NCBI RefSeq assembly: GCF_000328705.1 | Contig: NC_019673.1 | Coordinates: 7,327,501-7,391,500, forward strand | DNA length: 64,000 nt | Reading direction: 5' to 3' | Origin: Saccharothrix espanaensis DSM 44229 | GTDB taxonomy: Bacteria; Actinomycetota; Actinomycetes; Mycobacteriales; Pseudonocardiaceae | In this document: piece after piece, positions 61,293 to 64,000 of the stretch | Numbering within the stretch: the stretch's first letter is position 1 | Layout: each line of letters opens with the position of its first letter | Position numbers and translations under genes: made by a program | Notes under the pieces: generated by a model | Seen by the model: the letters and a program-made list of their open reading frames with translations, nothing else | Told to the model about the DNA's origin: nothing | Databases searched by the model: none

Positions 61293-62113
61293 CCGTCCAG
61301 CCGGGCCAGGTGGTCGCGGCCGTAGCGCCCGTTCTCCAGACCGTCGTGCAGCACCGCCGGCAGGTCGGCGACCACCCGCGACGACGTGGCCGCGGCGGCG
61401 AGCGCGACGGTCGCGACCGTGTCCACGTCCCCGGTGAACGCGACGCACGCCCGCAGGACACCGCTCGCCGACCCGTGCCCGGCGAGCGCGGTCAGCGCCG
61501 CCCGCACGCTCATCACACCCTTCGACCCGACCTTGCCCTCCCACGGCCGCGCCCACACCGGCGAGCCCAGCCGGTCCGCGATCCAGCCGCCGACCTCGGC
61601 CACCGGGCCCAGGTCGTACCGGCAGTAGTGCACGGCGAGCGCGGCGGCCGATGCGGACGCCACCCCGTCCGGCGTGTCGTGCGTGACGCGGGCCTGCACC
61701 TCGGTGTGGAGCAGCACCTCGTCCACCGAGGGCAGCAGACCCAGCGGTGCCGCGCGCATCGCCGCGCCGCTCTTGTCGCTGTCCGGCCGGATGCGGGCCA
61801 GGAAGTCCGCGCCGGTTCGGACCTCGCGCAGGAACGCCTGGAAACCCCGCGCGTAGCCGTCGCGCGGGTCGCGGTGGAACGCGTCCACGAACCGTTCCGC
61901 GATCGCCGGCGGCGTCCAGGGGCCGCCGTCGACCAGCAGTTCGGCCAGCGCGAGCGTCATCTGGGTGTCGTCGGTGTACGCGCCGGGCGCGATCCCGAGG
62001 TGCGTGGGGTGCTGCACGTACCCCGCGAGCGTGTTGTGCGCGGCGACGAAATCGGCGGCGGCGTACTCGAAGCCCGCGCCGTACGCGTCCCCGATAGCGA
62101 GTTCGACCAGCAT
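61280..62113 (-). CDS. ADP-ribosylglycohydrolase family protein
   Basis: A 277-residue DraG/ARH-fold protein. The metal site has AIGDAYGAGFEYA, the TDDTQM motif in GAYTDDTQMTLALAELL and the C-terminal FTGDVDTVATVALAAAA, where the usual GxDTDT is GDVDT. It should cleave ADP-ribose from proteins or nucleic acids, like the macrodomain protein at 52298. ATG at 62113; the longer frame to 62161 adds 16 residues without family similarity. Confidence 0.92.
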   Translation of the reverse strand: MLVELAIGDAYGAGFEYAAADFVAAHNTLAGYVQHPTHLGIAPGAYTDDTQMTLALAELLVDGGPWTPPAIAERFVDAFHRDPRDGYARGFQAFLREVRTGADFLARIRPDSDKSGAAMRAAPLGLLPSVDEVLLHTEVQARVTHDTPDGVASASAAALAVHYCRYDLGPVAEVGGWIADRLGSPVWARPWEGKVGSKGVMSVRAALTALAGHGSASGVLRACVAFTGDVDTVATVALAAAATSSRVVADLPAVLHDGLENGRYGRDHLARLDGQLP

Positions 62114-62427
62114 GACCGGATGATGCCCGCCGAACGGCCCACTGTCCCGGCTTTCGACCACGCCGGGGGTTCTGCCTCGGGGTGCGCCGGATTGATTCGA
62201 ATGGCCGCAGCAGAACGGCTGAACCGCCCGCCGCCATTCACACCCGACACCTTGTTGAACCCGCGCTGCCGCTGCTCAGGCCCAGGTCGCGGGCCCGCCG
62301 AAAGTCGGCCTAACGTGGCGCTATAACCGGATCGGTATATCCCTTTTACCACATTTGGGTGGTACGAATTTCGTGACCAAAGACACCCTGTGCGCGAGAA
62401 ATCGCGTGTCTTCGGAATCGAGGAACC
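62114..62427. promoter_or_regulatory. Promoter region of the trypsin-like protease
   Basis: About 310 bases without a gene. TATAAC at 62322-62327 fits a -10 element. TACCAC-ATTTGG-GTGGTA (62347-62364) is a 6-6-6 palindrome just downstream, a possible repressor site. A leader of about 95 bases would follow. Confidence 0.5.
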
Positions 62428-63138
62428 TTGCGAATCACCAGGTTGATCCCTGCGATCGCAGCCGCTGCCCTCTCGTTGCTGACCCTCGTCCCGTCCGCGT
62501 CGGCCGCGCCGGCCAACATGGACGGTGGCGTCACGCCGTACATCATCGGCGGCGGGTACGCGACGAACGCTCCCTGGGCGGCTCGACTGTTCTCCAACGG
62601 CCGGCAGACCTGCTCGGCCACCATCATCGCGCCCCTGTGGATCCTGACCGCCAGGCACTGCGTGAGCGGCGGCGGGCTGTCCTTCCGGATCGGCAGCCTG
62701 GACCAGACCAGCGGCGGCACGATGGCCAACGGCGTCCAGACCGTCACCCACTCCTCGGACCTCGCGCTGGTCAAGCTCGACCGCTCGGTGTCCGCGACCT
62801 ACGCGCGGCTCGCCGCGTCCTCGCCGGGCGCCGGCACCTCGGTGCAGGTCTACGGCTGGGGCGCGACCTCCCGGTGCGGCTCCGAGATCAACTGCCAGTC
62901 GCAGCGCCTGAAGGTCGCGAACGTGACCGTGTCCGGCTCCTGCACCGACGCCTACGGCGGCACCGCGGTGTGCGCCCGCCGGGGCGACGGCATCACCGCC
63001 GGCGGTGACTCCGGCGGCCCGATGATGTACAACGGCCAGCAGATCGGCGTGGCCTCCACGAGCGACCGGCAGACCACCACCGCGTACACCAACGTGACCC
63101 GGTACCGCTCCTGGATCCAGTCCGTCGCCGGGGTCTGA
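62428..63138 (+). CDS. Secreted trypsin-like serine protease (S1 family)
   Basis: A 236-residue exported protease. The signal peptide (about 1-27) ends SASAAP and a short propeptide leads to IIGGGYATNAPWAARL, the activation site. The triad is His77 (TARHC), Asp111 (SSDLALVKL) and Ser195 (GGDSGGPM). Four cysteines form the usual pairs. It starts at TTG, preceded by GAGGA; no ATG or GTG fits. Substrate specificity is not clear. Confidence 0.92.
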   Translation: MRITRLIPAIAAAALSLLTLVPSASAAPANMDGGVTPYIIGGGYATNAPWAARLFSNGRQTCSATIIAPLWILTARHCVSGGGLSFRIGSLDQTSGGTMANGVQTVTHSSDLALVKLDRSVSATYARLAASSPGAGTSVQVYGWGATSRCGSEINCQSQRLKVANVTVSGSCTDAYGGTAVCARRGDGITAGGDSGGPMMYNGQQIGVASTSDRQTTTAYTNVTRYRSWIQSVAGV

Positions 63139-63154
63139 TCCCCGCACCCGGACG

Positions 63155-63200
63155 GCCCGCCCGCACGGCCTCGACGGCGAACCCGGCCGTGCGGGTGGGC
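63155..63200 (+). terminator. Terminator after the trypsin-like protease
   Basis: GCCCGCCCGCACGGCC pairs with GGCCGTGCGGGTGGGC (one mismatch) around a short loop, 16 bases beyond the stop. Confidence 0.7.
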
Positions 63201-63218
63201 TCCCCACCCGCACCTGAC

Positions 63219-63258
63219 GAAGGCCCACGACCCGGCGCGATCCGGGTCGTGGGCCTTC
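63219..63258. terminator. Terminator of the Thr-rich surface protein gene
   Basis: GAAGGCCCACGACCCGG and CCGGGTCGTGGGCCTTC are perfect 17-base arms around CGCGAT. It lies 30 bases past the surface-protein stop and is bidirectional. Confidence 0.8.
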
Positions 63259-63288
63259 GCGCCGGTCCAGGTCACCGGCACCTCACCG

Positions 63289-64000
63289 TCAGCTCTTGCG
63301 CCTGCGCCCCAACAGCACCAGCACCACCGTGCCACCGGCCAGCAGCAGACCGCCGACCACCACCGACCAGCCGACGTTCGCCCCCGTCTGCGCCAGGTCG
63401 TCCGAACCCGAACCGACCACGTCCGTCGTGGTCGTCGGCCCGACCGTCGTCCCCGTCCCACCCGCCACCGTCGTGGACGACGTGGTCGCCCCGATCGTCG
63501 TCGTGGTCGTCGTCGTACTGCCCGGCCCACCCGAAGTAGTGGTCGGCCCGGTAGTCGTCGTCGTGGTCGTCGGTTCCGTCGTAGTAGTGGTCGTCGTCGT
63601 CGTGGTCGTCGTGGTGGTCGGCTCCGTCGTCGTAGTCGTCGGCTCGGTGGTCGTGGTCGTAGTGGTCGGCTCCGTCGTCGTGGTCGTCGGTTCCGCAGTA
63701 GTAGTTGTCGTCTGCTGCGCGCAGCTCGGCAGGTCGCCGTTGAACGGGTACGCGTGGAACTCCTGGCCGCCACCGGTGTTCGCACCGCCGTGGGTCAGCG
63801 AGCCCGCCGAGAAGAACCGGCCGTTCAGACCCGGCACGGTCACCGTGGTCATGCTGGCCGGGTTGCCCACCAGCACGCTGCCCTGGAACTGGGCGCTGCC
63901 GTTGACGCCCGCCGCCGTGGCGTCCGGGAAGTTCCACAGCAGCCGCTCGCGCAGCGCGTTGACCGGGCCGCCGTCGGCGAGCTCCCCGGTGAAGGTGACG
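63289..64000 (-). CDS. Choice-of-anchor A family surface protein, partial (5' end outside the window)
   Basis: The sequenced C-terminal 236 residues begin with VTFTGELADGGPVNALRERLLWNF and ...ATAAGVNGSAQFQGSVLVGNP, resembling choice-of-anchor A domains, with GGANTGGGQEFHAYPFNGDLP before the linker. A long linker of mostly Thr (with some Pro, Glu) follows, then a sorting signal: SDDLAQTG, a hydrophobic segment and RRRKS. LAxTG fits sortase class E of actinobacteria. It should be covalently attached to the cell wall with the Thr stretch as a stalk, possibly glycosylated. The gene runs off the end of the window. Confidence 0.85.
   Translation of the reverse strand, partial: VTFTGELADGGPVNALRERLLWNFPDATAAGVNGSAQFQGSVLVGNPASMTTVTVPGLNGRFFSAGSLTHGGANTGGGQEFHAYPFNGDLPSCAQQTTTTTAEPTTTTTEPTTTTTTTEPTTTTTEPTTTTTTTTTTTTTTEPTTTTTTTGPTTTSGGPGSTTTTTTTIGATTSSTTVAGGTGTTVGPTTTTDVVGSGSDDLAQTGANVGWSVVVGGLLLAGGTVVLVLLGRRRKS
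63530..63715 (-). repeat. Thr-codon low-complexity tract
   Basis: The stalk is encoded by long runs of ACG/ACC/ACT triplets interrupted by EP or GP codons. Codon choice is varied, which lowers the chance of slippage while keeping Thr. Confidence 0.8.

Overview
The window is high-GC, densely packed actinobacterial DNA. The mycothiol-dependent-type enzyme at 43601, the arg operon order, an actinobacterial-type LexA box, LAxTG-type surface anchoring and six TANNNT-type leaderless starts all fit Actinobacteria. The overall look (Saccharothrix/Lentzea/Actinosynnema-like, Pseudonocardiales) is an impression, not a proof. I found no rRNA, tRNA, CRISPR array or intact insertion sequence.

Layout. 1-1114: a small membrane protein and an EF-hand protein. 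1179-9679 (minus): a translationally coupled arginine operon argC-J-B-D-F-R-(relic argG)-H followed by a 3-methyladenine glycosylase, with ARG-box-like palindromes at the argC start. 9975-14786: methyltransferase, HAD protein, alpha/beta hydrolase, SthA transhydrogenase, a broken alkD and an anchored secreted protein. 15094-18642: pheST. 19000-23549: an Hsp90-family ATPase coupled to a 932-residue repeat protein. 23867-26037: infC-rpmI-rplT-rRNA methyltransferase, with a hairpin in the infC leader. 26304-31963: DUF1844 protein, secreted subtilase with a lectin domain, membrane protein, and an XRE/NB-ARC/TPR regulator.

32114-38624 is a divergent catabolic locus: RidA, IclR regulator and 2-keto-3-deoxygluconate kinase on one side; PLP-dependent deaminase, N-acyl-D-amino-acid-deacylase-like amidohydrolase and GntP permease on the other. 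A perfect 7-5-7 palindrome lies between them. Together they read best as import of an N-acyl amino-aldonic acid such as N-acetyl-D-glucosaminate, deacylation, deamination to 2-keto-3-deoxygluconate and phosphorylation. 38698-46234 holds a lipoprotein, an SRPBCC protein, uvrA with an SOS box and a 19-bp repeat array at its 3' end, a mycothiol-dependent-type enzyme, an acyltransferase and an MBL hydrolase.

46266-64000 is more accessory: a Phd/VapC-type toxin-antitoxin pair with a decayed duplicate, OYE reductase/MerR, GNAT, MFS exporter, macrodomain protein, a two-component operon plus a second orphan response regulator, LysR/DapA-like pair, RNase H, a shortened aminotransferase, ArsR/SRPBCC pair, ADP-ribosylglycohydrolase, a secreted trypsin-like protease and a truncated-by-window Thr-rich surface protein. 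A recurring theme is gene decay: argG, alkD, a methyltransferase and an aminotransferase all lack internal segments, and three of them also carry frameshifts.
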